A stretch of DNA of 64,000 bases from Flavicella marina (GCF_009193215.1 NZ_VYVA01000001.1:248001-312000), one strand, 5' to 3'. Shown: positions 8,628 through 17,854, counted from the first letter of the stretch. Numbers and translations are program-made. Notes: a model not told the origin generated them from the letters alone.

Positions 8628-9587
8628 ATGTCTGTATTAGTTTTTGCCGAATCATCGGAAGGAAAATTTAAAAAAATAGCTTTTGAAGCAGTTTCTTATG
8701 GAAAAAAAATTGCTCAGCAACTAAGCACTCAATTAATTGCATTAACTATAAATGCAGAAAACGCAAGTGAGCTTTCAACATACGGAGCAAACAAAATAAT
8801 CAAAGTAAACAATGAGACGTTAAGCACTTTTAACGCAAAAGTAGTTTCATCGATCATCGCGCAAGCCGCAACACAAGAAAATGCAGAAGTTGTAATTATA
8901 GATTCAAGCTCAAACGGTTTGTATGTTGCACCTGCTGTTGCTACTATCTTAGACGCTGGTTATGTTTCAAATGTTATCGAAGCACCGAGCAACACAAGTC
9001 CGTTTACCGTTAAAAGAAAAACATTTTCAAATAAAGCATTTAGTCATACTGAGATTTCAAGTGCTGTAAAAGTCATTGGTTTGGCTAAAAATTCTTTTGG
9101 TGTGGTTGCATCGGACGAAGCAGCAACAGAAGAAGATTTTTCACCGGAAATTGCCAACTCTGGAGTAAACTCAACTGCAATTAACAAAAACGCAGGAAAA
9201 GTTTCTATTGCTGATGCCGATATCGTAGTATCAGGAGGAAGAGGTTTAAAAGGACCTGAGAACTGGAATCTAATTGAAGATTTGGCAGAAGTATTAGGAG
9301 GTGCAACAGCTTGTTCTAAACCTGTTTCTGACTTAGGTTGGAGACCACACAACGAACATGTTGGTCAAACAGGAAAACCAGTTGCTTCAAATTTATACAT
9401 TGCAATAGGTATTTCTGGAGCCATTCAACATCTAGCAGGTGTAAATGCTTCAAAAGTAAAAGTCGTTATCAACATCGATCCTGAAGCGCCATTTTTTAAA
9501 GCTGCAGAATACGGAATTGTAGGAGATGCTTTCGAGGTAGTACCTCAATTAATTGAAAAACTTAAAGAATTTAATTCTAAAAACTAA
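8628..9587 (+). CDS. etfA: Electron transfer flavoprotein, alpha subunit
   Basis: A 319-residue FAD-binding partner of EtfB. The N-terminal ETF domain (MSVLVFAESSEGKFKKIAFE) is followed by the FAD-binding C-terminal domain with SGGRGLKGPENW, LGGATACSKPVSDLGW, the EHVGQTGK loop, AIGISGAIQHLAGV and the NIDPEAPFFKAAEYGIVGD signature. Length is normal. With EtfB it would deliver electrons to the quinone pool through an ETF:quinone oxidoreductase encoded elsewhere. A long-loop hairpin after the stop probably ends the operon. Confidence 0.97.
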   Translation: MSVLVFAESSEGKFKKIAFEAVSYGKKIAQQLSTQLIALTINAENASELSTYGANKIIKVNNETLSTFNAKVVSSIIAQAATQENAEVVIIDSSSNGLYVAPAVATILDAGYVSNVIEAPSNTSPFTVKRKTFSNKAFSHTEISSAVKVIGLAKNSFGVVASDEAATEEDFSPEIANSGVNSTAINKNAGKVSIADADIVVSGGRGLKGPENWNLIEDLAEVLGGATACSKPVSDLGWRPHNEHVGQTGKPVASNLYIAIGISGAIQHLAGVNASKVKVVINIDPEAPFFKAAEYGIVGDAFEVVPQLIEKLKEFNSKN

Positions 9588-9613
9588 GTTTTTTTTATAC
9601 CTTGACATTATAT

Positions 9614-9664
9614 AAGACTGTTTATACTAATTGACTCGCGCAAATCTTATAAACAGTCTTTTAC
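9614..9664 (+). terminator. Probable terminator of etfBA
   Basis: Perfect 13-bp inverted repeat AAGACTGTTTATA / TATAAACAGTCTT (9614-9626, 9648-9660) around a 21-base loop, followed by a T-rich stretch. The loop is long, so efficiency is uncertain. Confidence 0.7.
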
Positions 9665-9686
9665 ATTTTTACATCAACTAACTATT

Positions 9687-10292
9687 ATGAGTTTAGTACA
9701 ACTAGACATAAAAGGAATCTCGTACAGCCAGACACAAAGCGGAGCATATGCTTTGGTATTGACGGAAATTAAAGGCAGTAGAACCTTGCCTATTATCATT
9801 GGAGCCTTTGAAGCCCAGTCAATTGCCATAGCTCTTGAAAAAGAAATCAAACCACCGAGACCATTGACGCATGATTTGTTTAAAACTTTTTCAGAACGCT
9901 TTCAAATCAACATACTGCGAGTTATAATTCACAAACTTGTTGATGGAGTTTTCTTTTCTAGCCTGGTCTGCGAAAGAGACGGTATCGAAGAAATAATTGA
10001 CACTCGCACTTCAGATGCTATCGCCTTGGCAATACGTTTTAGCGCTCCAATCTACACGTACGAAACCATATTAGAAAAAGCAGGAATCTTTTTAAAATTA
10101 GAGGCAGACGATATCGTAAGCGACACCAGTGAAATGGAACTTGACGAACTCTTAAGTGATACTGAAGAAGAAACTCAAAACCCTTTAAAGAGCATGTCAT
10201 TGCAAGAGCTACACAACCAATTACAAATTGCAATTGAACAAGAAGATTACGAAACTGCTGCTCAACTTAGAGACGAGATTAGCAAAAGATAA
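9687..10292 (+). CDS. Bifunctional nuclease family protein (DUF151) with C-terminal UVR motif
   Basis: A 201-residue cytoplasmic protein. Residues 1-135 form a DUF151/BFN domain (LPIIIGAFEAQSIAIALE, RPLTHDLFKT, the R-x-SDAIALAIR segment RTSDAIALAIRFSAPIY), a family with reported DNase/RNase activity in plants and a bacterial homologue. An acidic linker leads to a C-terminal helical hairpin (residues 171-201: LQELHNQLQIAIEQEDYETA, then AQLRDEI) that matches the UvrB/UvrC (UVR) motif used for protein-protein contact. The fusion is common in Bacteroidota. It lies downstream of etfA and upstream of thyA; whether they share function is unknown. The precise substrate is unproven. Confidence 0.88.
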   Translation: MSLVQLDIKGISYSQTQSGAYALVLTEIKGSRTLPIIIGAFEAQSIAIALEKEIKPPRPLTHDLFKTFSERFQINILRVIIHKLVDGVFFSSLVCERDGIEEIIDTRTSDAIALAIRFSAPIYTYETILEKAGIFLKLEADDIVSDTSEMELDELLSDTEEETQNPLKSMSLQELHNQLQIAIEQEDYETAAQLRDEISKR

Positions 10293-10355
10293 CCTCACTG
10301 TTAATTACTTTTTAAAAATAAAATTACCTACGCTTTTTTAAAAACTTGCTTTTTA

Positions 10356-10363
10356 TATTTTTG
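10356..10363 (+). promoter_or_regulatory. -7 element TATTTTTG for thyA
   Basis: Exact TAnnTTTG match 45 bases upstream of the thyA ATG, with no TTG at the standard spacing. Confidence 0.45.
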
Positions 10364-10408
10364 TAACAAAGCGATCAGATTTATTTCTCGATTAAAAAAC
10401 AAAACCGC

Positions 10409-11233
10409 ATGAAGCAATATTTAGATTTGGTAAAACACGTAAAAGAAAATGGTGTTTTTAAAGGAGATAGGACGGGTACAGGAACAAAAAGCGTATTTGG
10501 TTATCAAATGCGATTTGACTTATCTGAAGGTTTCCCTATGGTTACCACAAAAAAACTACATCTTAAATCTATCATCCATGAATTGCTTTGGTTTTTAAAA
10601 GGAGAAACGAACATTGCTTATTTAAAAGAAAACGGGGTTAAAATTTGGGATGCTTGGGCTGACGAAAACGGGGACTTAGGACCTGTTTACGGTCATCAAT
10701 GGCGTAGTTGGAATAGCGAAGAAATTGATCAAATTGCAGAGCTAATCGAAACACTAAAAACCAACCCAAATAGTAGACGCATGTTGGTTTCTGCATGGAA
10801 CCCAAGTGTACTTCCAGACACTACCGTTTCGTTTTCAGAAAATGTAGCAAACAACAAAGCAGCCTTGCCCCCATGCCATGCATTCTTTCAATTTTATGTA
10901 GCAGACGGAAAGTTATCTTGTCAATTATACCAACGAAGTGCAGATATCTTTTTAGGTGTACCTTTCAACATAGCATCTTATGCTCTATTGACTATGATGA
11001 TTGCACAAGTTGTAGGTCTCGAAGCAGGCGATTTTATACATACATTTGGTGATGCGCATATCTACACAAACCATTTCGACCAAATAGAAGAGCAACTTTC
11101 GAGAGATCCAAGACCGCTACCAAACATGAAAATCAACCCAGAAATAACTTCAATTTTTGATTTTACATTTGACGATTTCACATTGGAGGGTTACAACCCA
11201 CATCCGGTAATCAAAGGAGCGGTGTCTGTATAA
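10409..11233 (+). CDS. thyA: Thymidylate synthase
   Basis: A 274-residue enzyme that methylates dUMP to dTMP using methylene-tetrahydrofolate, producing dihydrofolate. Motifs: [19 protein letters not shown] near the N terminus, [20 protein letters not shown], the catalytic nucleophile Cys156 in [31 protein letters not shown], and [10 protein letters not shown] near the C terminus. A short insertion ([11 protein letters not shown]) precedes the catalytic cysteine compared with the 264-residue E. coli enzyme. Dihydrofolate reductase is encoded 1.7 kb downstream, the usual partner that recycles the folate product, separated here by the TonB-like gene. Confidence 0.98.
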   Translation: MKQYLDLVKHVKENGVFKGDRTGTGTKSVFGYQMRFDLSEGFPMVTTKKLHLKSIIHELLWFLKGETNIAYLKENGVKIWDAWADENGDLGPVYGHQWRSWNSEEIDQIAELIETLKTNPNSRRMLVSAWNPSVLPDTTVSFSENVANNKAALPPCHAFFQFYVADGKLSCQLYQRSADIFLGVPFNIASYALLTMMIAQVVGLEAGDFIHTFGDAHIYTNHFDQIEEQLSRDPRPLPNMKINPEITSIFDFTFDDFTLEGYNPHPVIKGAVSV

Positions 11234-11246
11234 TTTTTCTATATTT

Positions 11247-11268
11247 ATGGCAAAAATAATTTTGCCAT
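11247..11268 (+). promoter_or_regulatory. Perfect inverted repeat over promoter and start codon
   Basis: ATGGCAAAA (11247-11255), 4-base spacer ATAA, TTTTGCCAT (11260-11268). The right arm contains the end of a -7 element TAATTTTG (11257-11264), and its last two bases are the first two bases of the ATG of the next gene. It could be an operator or, if transcribed from further upstream, an RNA hairpin that occludes the start codon. Confidence 0.6.
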
Positions 11269-12811
11269 GAAAAACAACATTCTTCTTTGCTGTCTACTAC
11301 TTTTCAGCATCACAATATTTTCACAATCAAATGACATATTTGACACAAGTGAAAAAAATGATTTGGCGCTATACCTAAAAAAGACCATCTCAAAAAAACT
11401 TCTAAAAAAAGTTAGCTTCCCACAAAAAGCAGACATTATAAGAGCTACTTTTTGCGTTGACAAAAACAACGACATCTACCAATTCAAAACCACTAATTAT
11501 AATAAAGAATTAGAGACTGCACTTCAAAAAGCTTTTGAGGCATACCCAATCAGCAAGTTAATTACTACTACACCAGATACATCAGTAAAATACGGACTTC
11601 TAATCATCCATAAAAAAGGCTCAAAACCAAAATTCAACTGCAGTAATGTTGTTTCCGAAGAAAAAAATGCAAGCATTACTAAATGTAATACTTACAAACA
11701 ATATCCTGATCAAAGACGTTGCTTTTCTAACGAACTCAGAAATCATTTTTCTTGTACAATAAACAATGAATTACTCCCAAATAAAAACGCTGATTACATC
11801 AATATAAAATATAAAATTACCTCATCAGGTAAACTAAAACGAAATTTCAAAGATAAATCTGAGGTATACAATAATGAAATAGACAGAATCTTTAATTTAT
11901 TCGAGCCTTCAATAACCCCAGGAAGTATTGACAATCAAAATATTTCAACTACAGACAAATTTGTGATCAATTTATTGGACCAATCCGACATTACTTGTTC
12001 CATCAATCAAATTGGAGATGCTAGCCAAAATAATAACATTTACAATCCACTTCAGAAACAATTTAATTCTGACTTCAAACAAAACTCAAAACCAAGTTCT
12101 GAAAACGAAATATCTTTGTTTTTCAGAAACAACCTTCCTTCAGATGTTTTCACTAAAAATAATTTAAATGATCTTAATGATAAATTACTGATCTATTTCA
12201 GCATCGACTCAAAAAACAACATAAACACTATAAAAACTAATGCACGCTCAAAATCTGTAAACGAAAACGTAGTCGAAGTTTTTAAAAAAATTCCTGTTGA
12301 AAAACTAAACCTCCCCGAAGACCATCATCCATTAAATTCATATACCTTACAAGTATTATCGTACGAAAACGAGCAAACTATTGTAAAAACAAGTTCTAAC
12401 TTGTTGTTTACAAGAATTCCTATTTACAAAAACTGCGAACAAGCGACAAATCTAACTGAAGGTAGAAAATGTTTTTCATCGGGTATTTCGAACCACATCA
12501 ACAAAAACTTTAACAGTGCTTTGATTAAAAACATAGGATTAAGTCCTGGTAGAAAAAGAATTTACTGCATGTTTACAATATACCCAGAAGGGACAATAAA
12601 CGATATCAAAATTCAAGCACCTCACCCTGCACTAAAAGCAGAAGCCTATCGGTGCATCAGCAAACTGCCGAAAATGTCTTATGGTGGAGTTCATAACGGA
12701 AAAAAAGTAAAAATCAGATTCAGTCTACCTATTACGCTTATTATCCCAGAGCCACAACAAAAACAAATATATGAACCAAAGACTAGCTATATGAATCGAA
12801 ATAACTTTTGA
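11267..12811 (+). CDS. Secreted protein with two TonB-C-terminal-like modules
   Basis: A 514-residue protein with a Sec signal peptide ending near TIFSQ (residue 20). It contains an internal ABAB duplication. Module A (about residues 33-115 and 283-368) shares the pattern F-x-x-D-x-x-N-x-I and ends in PISKL / PVEKL. Module B (about 140-240 and 390-493) shares C-x(10)-RRCF / RKCF, an N-H-F or N-H-I segment, and a GK/EG-x-I strand. The second B module ends ALKAEAYRCISKLPKM and a basic strand then SLPITLI, the signature of flavobacterial proteins annotated as TonB C-terminal domain. No TonB-type N-terminal anchor or Pro-rich linker is present, so it is probably a periplasmic or secreted relative, not an energy transducer. 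It lies between thyA and folA. Confidence 0.75.
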   Translation: MKNNILLCCLLLFSITIFSQSNDIFDTSEKNDLALYLKKTISKKLLKKVSFPQKADIIRATFCVDKNNDIYQFKTTNYNKELETALQKAFEAYPISKLITTTPDTSVKYGLLIIHKKGSKPKFNCSNVVSEEKNASITKCNTYKQYPDQRRCFSNELRNHFSCTINNELLPNKNADYINIKYKITSSGKLKRNFKDKSEVYNNEIDRIFNLFEPSITPGSIDNQNISTTDKFVINLLDQSDITCSINQIGDASQNNNIYNPLQKQFNSDFKQNSKPSSENEISLFFRNNLPSDVFTKNNLNDLNDKLLIYFSIDSKNNINTIKTNARSKSVNENVVEVFKKIPVEKLNLPEDHHPLNSYTLQVLSYENEQTIVKTSSNLLFTRIPIYKNCEQATNLTEGRKCFSSGISNHINKNFNSALIKNIGLSPGRKRIYCMFTIYPEGTINDIKIQAPHPALKAEAYRCISKLPKMSYGGVHNGKKVKIRFSLPITLIIPEPQQKQIYEPKTSYMNRNNF

Positions 12812-12888
12812 TTACCATCAAGCTAGTTTCGATCTATATTCAAAAATTAATTTTTAAATTCGCACCCAATACAATAATGTGAATATTA

Positions 12889-13371
12889 ATGATTACAATA
12901 ATTGCTGCGATCGCAGAAAACAACGCCCTCGGAAAAGACAATGATTTGATTTGGCATTTACCTGCAGATTTGATTCGCTTTCGTAAAACCACGACTGGGC
13001 ATCATATCATCATGGGTAGAAAAACCTATGAATCTATAGGAAAACCATTGCCAAATAGAACAACTGTGATTATCACTCGAAACCCGAATTACAAAGCAAC
13101 AGGCTGTATTGTAGTAAATTCTTTAGATGCTGCTCTAGAAATTGCAAAAGAAGACGATTCTCCTTTTATTATAGGTGGAGCACAAATTTACAAAGAAGCC
13201 ATCGATAAAGTTGACCAACTAGACATCACAGAAGTACACTATCAATTCGAAGCGGATGCATTTTTTCCAGAGATCGACACCACAGTTTGGAAAGAGACAA
13301 AAAGAGAATATTTTTATAAAGACGAGAAAAACAACTACAACTATAGCTTTGTAAGCTACACTCGAAACTAA
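12889..13371 (+). CDS. folA: Dihydrofolate reductase
   Basis: A 160-residue NADPH-dependent reductase regenerating tetrahydrofolate. Motifs: IAAIAENNALGKDNDLIWHL, with the conserved Trp and the acidic catalytic position in the PADLIRFRKTT helix; IIMGRKTYESIG; LPNRTTVIITRN; and the FIIGGAQIYKEAI loop that binds the NADPH pyrophosphate. Length is typical (about 160). With ThyA it closes the dTMP cycle. A terminator lies 50 bases downstream, which could also end a transcript from the other strand. Confidence 0.98.
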   Translation: MITIIAAIAENNALGKDNDLIWHLPADLIRFRKTTTGHHIIMGRKTYESIGKPLPNRTTVIITRNPNYKATGCIVVNSLDAALEIAKEDDSPFIIGGAQIYKEAIDKVDQLDITEVHYQFEADAFFPEIDTTVWKETKREYFYKDEKNNYNYSFVSYTRN

Positions 13372-13412
13372 CTTTTTTTAGGAATAAGAGGCTTTTTTTT
13401 GGAAATCACAAG

Positions 13413-13564
13413 AAAAAAAAAGGAGTAATCTCAACGATTACTCCTTTTTCAACTAAACTTAAACCAATATTTTGAAAAATAACTCTTTGTAACGTTTGTT
13501 GAGTACTCGTTGGTAACCACTCCGACTTTCCATCAAACAAACTTGAAATTATATTCAAATTTTA
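13413..13564 (-). ncRNA. Candidate small RNA (minus strand, folA/araC intergenic)
   Basis: On the minus strand a TATCTTTG -7 element (13570-13577) is followed by about 150 noncoding bases that end in a perfect 10-bp hairpin and a U8-9 tract (13421-13445 plus A-run 13413-13421). No gene on the minus strand could use this terminator. Internal pairing is visible: TTGAA/TTCAA near the 5' end, and a GTTTGTT...AACAAAC helix in the middle. The -33 region is a weak match. The same intergenic stretch (13372-13719) holds no open frame of note. An antisense leader or a long untranslated region are alternatives. Confidence 0.4.
13421..13445. terminator. Bidirectional terminator, folA and minus-strand RNA
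   Basis: Perfect stem AGGAGTAATC / GATTACTCCT with loop TCAAC. The plus-strand tail is T5; the minus-strand tail is U8-9, so it looks stronger in the minus direction. Confidence 0.88.
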
Positions 13565-13569
13565 TACTG

Positions 13570-13577
13570 CAAAGATA
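13570..13577 (-). promoter_or_regulatory. -7 element TATCTTTG, minus strand
   Basis: Exact consensus match pointing away from the AraC gene, toward the terminator at 13421-13445. At the -33 position only GTG/TGT is found. Confidence 0.45.
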
Positions 13578-13697
13578 CAATCGAATAAAAGAAAAACACC
13601 TCATCATAATTGCCTAATACATGTCTTATTTTAACCTACAACGTTTTCTTAAGTTTTATTTACGATAAAATAACATAGAAGAAACATTGATTTTGAG

Positions 13698-13705
13698 TAT
13701 TTTTG
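13698..13705 (+). promoter_or_regulatory. -7 element TATTTTTG for the AraC regulator
   Basis: Exact TAnnTTTG match 14 bases before the ATG at 13720; no TTG at the normal -33 spacing. Confidence 0.45.
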
Positions 13706-13719
13706 ATTAAAAATACAAG

Positions 13720-14592
13720 ATGCTTGGTAACAAACCCACATTACGAAAAATAGAACCCGATTTTGGAAGTTCATTTTTAATACATCACTACAAAGAATCT
13801 GTTAAAGATCGCTTTCAGTTTTGGCATTTTCATCCAGAATTAGAATTGGTGTACGTTAATAACGGTGGTGGTAAAAGACACATCGGAAACCATATCTCAT
13901 ATTTTAAAAATAGCCAACTTTTATTGATTGGTTCTAATTTACCCCATATGGGGTTTACGGACAGGTTAACTATTAACGGTAGTGAAACGATTGTTCAAAT
14001 GAAACCCGACTTTCTAGGAAAAGAATTTTTACATCTACCCGAAATGGAGGCAATCCATAAACTTTTTGAACGTGCAAAAATGGGAATGTTATTCAACCCT
14101 GCAGTAAAAAAAGAAGTAGGTCCAAAAATCACAAAACTTGTAAATTACCAAGGAATCGAACGCTTATTGAAATTAATTGAAATTTTACAAGAATTAGCAA
14201 TTACAGAAAACTACACATTGCTGAACGCACAAGATTTTGCAATGGAAGTTTACCAACAAGACAACGATAGAGTAGATCAAATCTTTAAATACATTACAAA
14301 AAATTTCAAAAGTCATATTAGTCTTGAAGACATTGCTAATGAAGTAAACATGACTCCCCCATCTTTTTGTAGGTATCTAAAAAAAGTTACAGGTAAAACA
14401 TTTACGGCATTGGTCAATGAATATCGCATCGTACATGCATCAAAATTATTGGCAGAGAAGCCAACAAGTATCACAGATATCTGCTATGAAAGTGGTTTCA
14501 ATAATTTTTCTCATTTCAACAAAATTTTCAAAAAGAAAACAGGATGGAGTCCATCTAACTATAGAAACGAGATGAAAAGATTGATCAGTTAA
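13720..14592 (+). CDS. AraC family transcriptional regulator
   Basis: A 290-residue DNA-binding protein. The N-terminal half (residues about 15-100) is cupin-like (FWHFHPELELVYVNNGGGKR, LLLIGSNLPHMGF), a probable small-molecule sensor. The C-terminal 100 residues carry the two helix-turn-helix units: ISLEDIANEVNMTPPSFCRY followed by FTALVNEYRIVHASKLL, then SITDICYESGFNNFSHFNKI and FKKKTGWSPSNYR, the classic AraC signature. No adjacent sugar or transport genes indicate the target. The effector is unknown. It is a single transcription unit between folA and secDF. Confidence 0.93.
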   Translation: MLGNKPTLRKIEPDFGSSFLIHHYKESVKDRFQFWHFHPELELVYVNNGGGKRHIGNHISYFKNSQLLLIGSNLPHMGFTDRLTINGSETIVQMKPDFLGKEFLHLPEMEAIHKLFERAKMGMLFNPAVKKEVGPKITKLVNYQGIERLLKLIEILQELAITENYTLLNAQDFAMEVYQQDNDRVDQIFKYITKNFKSHISLEDIANEVNMTPPSFCRYLKKVTGKTFTALVNEYRIVHASKLLAEKPTSITDICYESGFNNFSHFNKIFKKKTGWSPSNYRNEMKRLIS

Positions 14593-14738
14593 CTCAAAAT
14601 CCCTTGAAAAAACGAAAAAAATCAGCACGCCATTTCAAAAGAAAATTGGAAAAATAAAAAACAAAAAAACACTAAAGAACCAACAATTCTCTAGCTAACT
14701 TCAAATAGTTCAGCCCCTTAAATTAAAACTATAAAAAA

Positions 14739-14769
14739 TTGTCTTTTCATAATTGAAATACTATATTTG
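14739..14769 (+). promoter_or_regulatory. Promoter of secDF
   Basis: TTG (14739-14741), 20-base spacer, TATATTTG (14762-14769). This is a canonical Bacteroidota promoter, with a leader of about 25 bases before the ATG at 14799. Confidence 0.75.
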
Positions 14770-14798
14770 CACGTTTATAAAATTTAAGAGAATAAAGA

Positions 14799-17771
14799 AT
14801 GCAAAACAAAGGGCTTATTAAACTATTCGCAATCCTTTTTGGAATAGTTAGTTTATACCAATTATCATTTACATGGTTAGCTGGTGGTGTTGAAAAGGAT
14901 GCTAAAGAATATGCAATTGCAAATGCCGACGAAAACGACGGAAGAGCATTGGCTAAATTCGAGAGAAAATATCTTGATTCTGTTGCAAATATTCCTGTTG
15001 TAGATAAATTTGGATTTACATTCAGCTACAACGACATCAAAGACAAAGAAATCAATTTAGGTTTAGACTTAAAAGGTGGAATTAATGCAACATTACAAGT
15101 TTCTGTAAAAGACATTTTGATAGGATTGTCTAACAATTCTAAAAATGAAACTTTTAACAAAGCCTTACAAGCTGCTTCGGCTGCTCAAAAAAACAGTACA
15201 GAATCTTATTTAGATTTGTTTTTTAGAGAATTTGACAACCTAGCTACAGGAAACGATAAATTGAACGCTCCTGATATTTTTGGTAACAAATCTTTAAGAG
15301 AAAAAATTAACTTCCAAAAGACAGACGAAGAAACAAAAGATGCAATCCGTGAAGAAATTAGCGGATCAATCAATACAGCTTTTGAAGTATTAAGAAGTAG
15401 AATTGATAAATTTGGTGTTACACAACCAAACATCCAAAGAATTGGTAATTCAGGAAGAATTTTGATTGAATTACCTGGTGCAAAAGACATCGAACGTGTA
15501 AAAAAACTATTACAATCTACAGCTGAATTACAATTTTGGGAAGTATATACAAACCAAGAAACAGCTCAGTTTTTATACGCTGCAAACGCTAAAGTAACTG
15601 AACTTTACAAAGACGACTCAACTTCAAATGAAGAAGCAAAGAACGACGAGGCGAGTGAAATAGATGACTTATTAGGTGAAGTAAAAGACTCTACTGATGT
15701 AAAAGAAACAAAAAATTTATTCTCTGTTTTATACCCTAGAATCCCTAGAAGTCAAAACGAATTAAGCTCAATTATTGGTACTGCTGCTGTTATAGACACT
15801 GCCACTGTAAACCAATATTTGGCATTGAAAGAGGTAAGAGCATTGTTATCTCCAGAAATGAAGCATGTAAAGTTTTTATGGGATGCTAAGCCTATAAAAG
15901 ATACTGAAGTTATTAACTTGTATGCTATTAAATCAAATAGAAAAGATGAAGCTCCTATTCAAGGGGATGTTATTATCAATGCTTCACAAGAATACGACCA
16001 ATTGGGTACCAACCCAGAAGTAAGCATGACTATGAACTCTAGAGGTTCTAAATTATGGGCAAAAATGACTTCTGAAAATGTTGGAAACTTTGTTGCTGTT
16101 GTTTTAGATGATTACGTTTATACAGCTCCTCGAGTAAATACAGCTATTACAGGAGGAAGAACTTCGATCTCAGGAAACTTTACAGTTTTAGAGGCTCAAG
16201 ATTTAGCAAACGTATTAAAAGCAGGTAAATTGCCAGCTGCTGCACACATCATTCAGTCAGAAATCGTAGGACCATCATTAGGTCAAGAAGCTATCGATAG
16301 TGGTATCCAATCTTTTGTATTGGCATTATTATTGGTATTGATATGGATGATTTTCTACTATGGTAAAGCAGGTATTTTTGCCAATGTTGCTTTGCTAGTA
16401 AACATCTTATTTATCTTTGGAATTTTATCTGCTTTCGGAGCAGTTTTAACTTTGCCTGGAATTGCAGGTATTGTATTAACAATTGGTATGTCGGTTGATG
16501 CCAACGTGCTTATTTTTGAACGCATCAAAGAAGAACTTGCAAGAGGAAAAACTTTAAAAGAAGGAATTAGTGATGGATTTAGTAATGCCTTGTCTTCTAT
16601 TTTAGATGCCAACGTTACTACGTTATTAACTGGACTTATCTTATTTGTATTCGGAACTGGACCTGTTAAAGGATTTGCTTCTACTTTAATGATTGGTATT
16701 GCTACATCATTATTCACAGCAATCTTTATTACTCGTTTGTTCATCGATGCTTATTCTGGAAAAGGACAAACATTGACATTCAACACCGGAATCACAAAAA
16801 AATGGTTTACTACAATCAATGTAGATTTCTTAAAGAAACGTAAGTTGATGTATGTAATCTCTGGTACAGTAATCGTATTAGGATTAGGTTCTTTGTTTAC
16901 AAATGGATTAAACTATGGAGTTGACTTTGTTGGAGGACGTTCTTTCGTTGTTCGTTTTGAACAACCTGTAAACTCTGCTGAAGTTGCGAATAGTTTGAAA
17001 GATGTTTTTGGAAGTTCTCCGGAAGTAAAAACTTATGGAACAAGCAATCAATTAAAGATCACTACAAAATATAGAATTGACGAAGAAGGACAGCGCGTAG
17101 ATGAAGAAGTACAAACTTCTTTATTCGAAGGTGTAAAAGCTTATTTACCTGACGGAACTACTTTAGAAGAATTCAACGGTGGGTTTGATGGACAAAAAGT
17201 TGGAGTTTTCAACGCCATTAAAGTTGAGCCTACTATCGCAGATGATATTAAAGATGCAGCACAATGGGCTATCTTAGGATCGTTATTAGTTGTATTCTTA
17301 TACATCTTATTACGATTCAAAAAATGGCAATACAGTTTAGGTGCTGTAGCGGCAGTATTCCACGATGTTTTGATTGTATTATCTATTTTCTCTATTGCAT
17401 ACAAAGTAATGCCTTTTGATATGGAAATTGGTCAATCATTTATTGCAGCCATCTTAACTGTTGTAGGTTATTCTCTGAATGATACCGTAGTAATATTTGA
17501 TAGAATTAGAGAGTACTCGAAATTACACGATAGCTGGAAATACAGTGAAGTTGTAAACAAAGCTTTGAGCAGTACATTAGGAAGAACAATCAACACTTCT
17601 TTAACAACGTTAATCGTATTGTTGGCTATTTTCATCTTTGGTGGAGATTCAATCAGAGGATTTATGTTTGCATTGATCATCGGTGTATTAGTTGGTACAT
17701 ACTCATCATTATTTGTGGCATCACCAATAATGTTTGACACCTCTAACAAAGAAGGAAAAAAAAATAAATAA
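14799..17771 (+). CDS. secDF: Fused protein translocase subunits SecD-SecF
   Basis: A 990-residue inner-membrane protein that uses the proton gradient to complete protein export through SecYEG. The SecD half has an N-terminal helix (residues 7-25), the hallmark LGLDLKGGINATL near residue 87, a large periplasmic region, and five more helices around 505-650, including the GMSVDANVLIFERIKEEL motif. The SecF half begins near residue 685 with its first helix, then YGVDFVGGRSF, and ends with a second helix bundle containing GYSLNDTVVIFDRIREY. Fusion into one chain is normal in Bacteroidota. An extra acidic stretch (about residues 275-305, EEAKNDEASEIDD) lies in the periplasmic domain. Confidence 0.97.
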   Translation: MQNKGLIKLFAILFGIVSLYQLSFTWLAGGVEKDAKEYAIANADENDGRALAKFERKYLDSVANIPVVDKFGFTFSYNDIKDKEINLGLDLKGGINATLQVSVKDILIGLSNNSKNETFNKALQAASAAQKNSTESYLDLFFREFDNLATGNDKLNAPDIFGNKSLREKINFQKTDEETKDAIREEISGSINTAFEVLRSRIDKFGVTQPNIQRIGNSGRILIELPGAKDIERVKKLLQSTAELQFWEVYTNQETAQFLYAANAKVTELYKDDSTSNEEAKNDEASEIDDLLGEVKDSTDVKETKNLFSVLYPRIPRSQNELSSIIGTAAVIDTATVNQYLALKEVRALLSPEMKHVKFLWDAKPIKDTEVINLYAIKSNRKDEAPIQGDVIINASQEYDQLGTNPEVSMTMNSRGSKLWAKMTSENVGNFVAVVLDDYVYTAPRVNTAITGGRTSISGNFTVLEAQDLANVLKAGKLPAAAHIIQSEIVGPSLGQEAIDSGIQSFVLALLLVLIWMIFYYGKAGIFANVALLVNILFIFGILSAFGAVLTLPGIAGIVLTIGMSVDANVLIFERIKEELARGKTLKEGISDGFSNALSSILDANVTTLLTGLILFVFGTGPVKGFASTLMIGIATSLFTAIFITRLFIDAYSGKGQTLTFNTGITKKWFTTINVDFLKKRKLMYVISGTVIVLGLGSLFTNGLNYGVDFVGGRSFVVRFEQPVNSAEVANSLKDVFGSSPEVKTYGTSNQLKITTKYRIDEEGQRVDEEVQTSLFEGVKAYLPDGTTLEEFNGGFDGQKVGVFNAIKVEPTIADDIKDAAQWAILGSLLVVFLYILLRFKKWQYSLGAVAAVFHDVLIVLSIFSIAYKVMPFDMEIGQSFIAAILTVVGYSLNDTVVIFDRIREYSKLHDSWKYSEVVNKALSSTLGRTINTSLTTLIVLLAIFIFGGDSIRGFMFALIIGVLVGTYSSLFVASPIMFDTSNKEGKKNK

Positions 17772-17792
17772 ACTACCATAATTATATATGGT

Positions 17793-17824
17793 AAACCGTC
17801 TTCAAATTTTCTTGAAGACGGTTT
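17793..17824 (+). terminator. Intrinsic terminator of secDF
   Basis: Perfect 13-bp stem AAACCGTCTTCAA / TTGAAGACGGTTT with a 6-base loop, followed by TGTG and T9. Confidence 0.9.
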
Positions 17825-17854
17825 TGTGTTTTTTTTTAACAAAAGATAAAAGCA

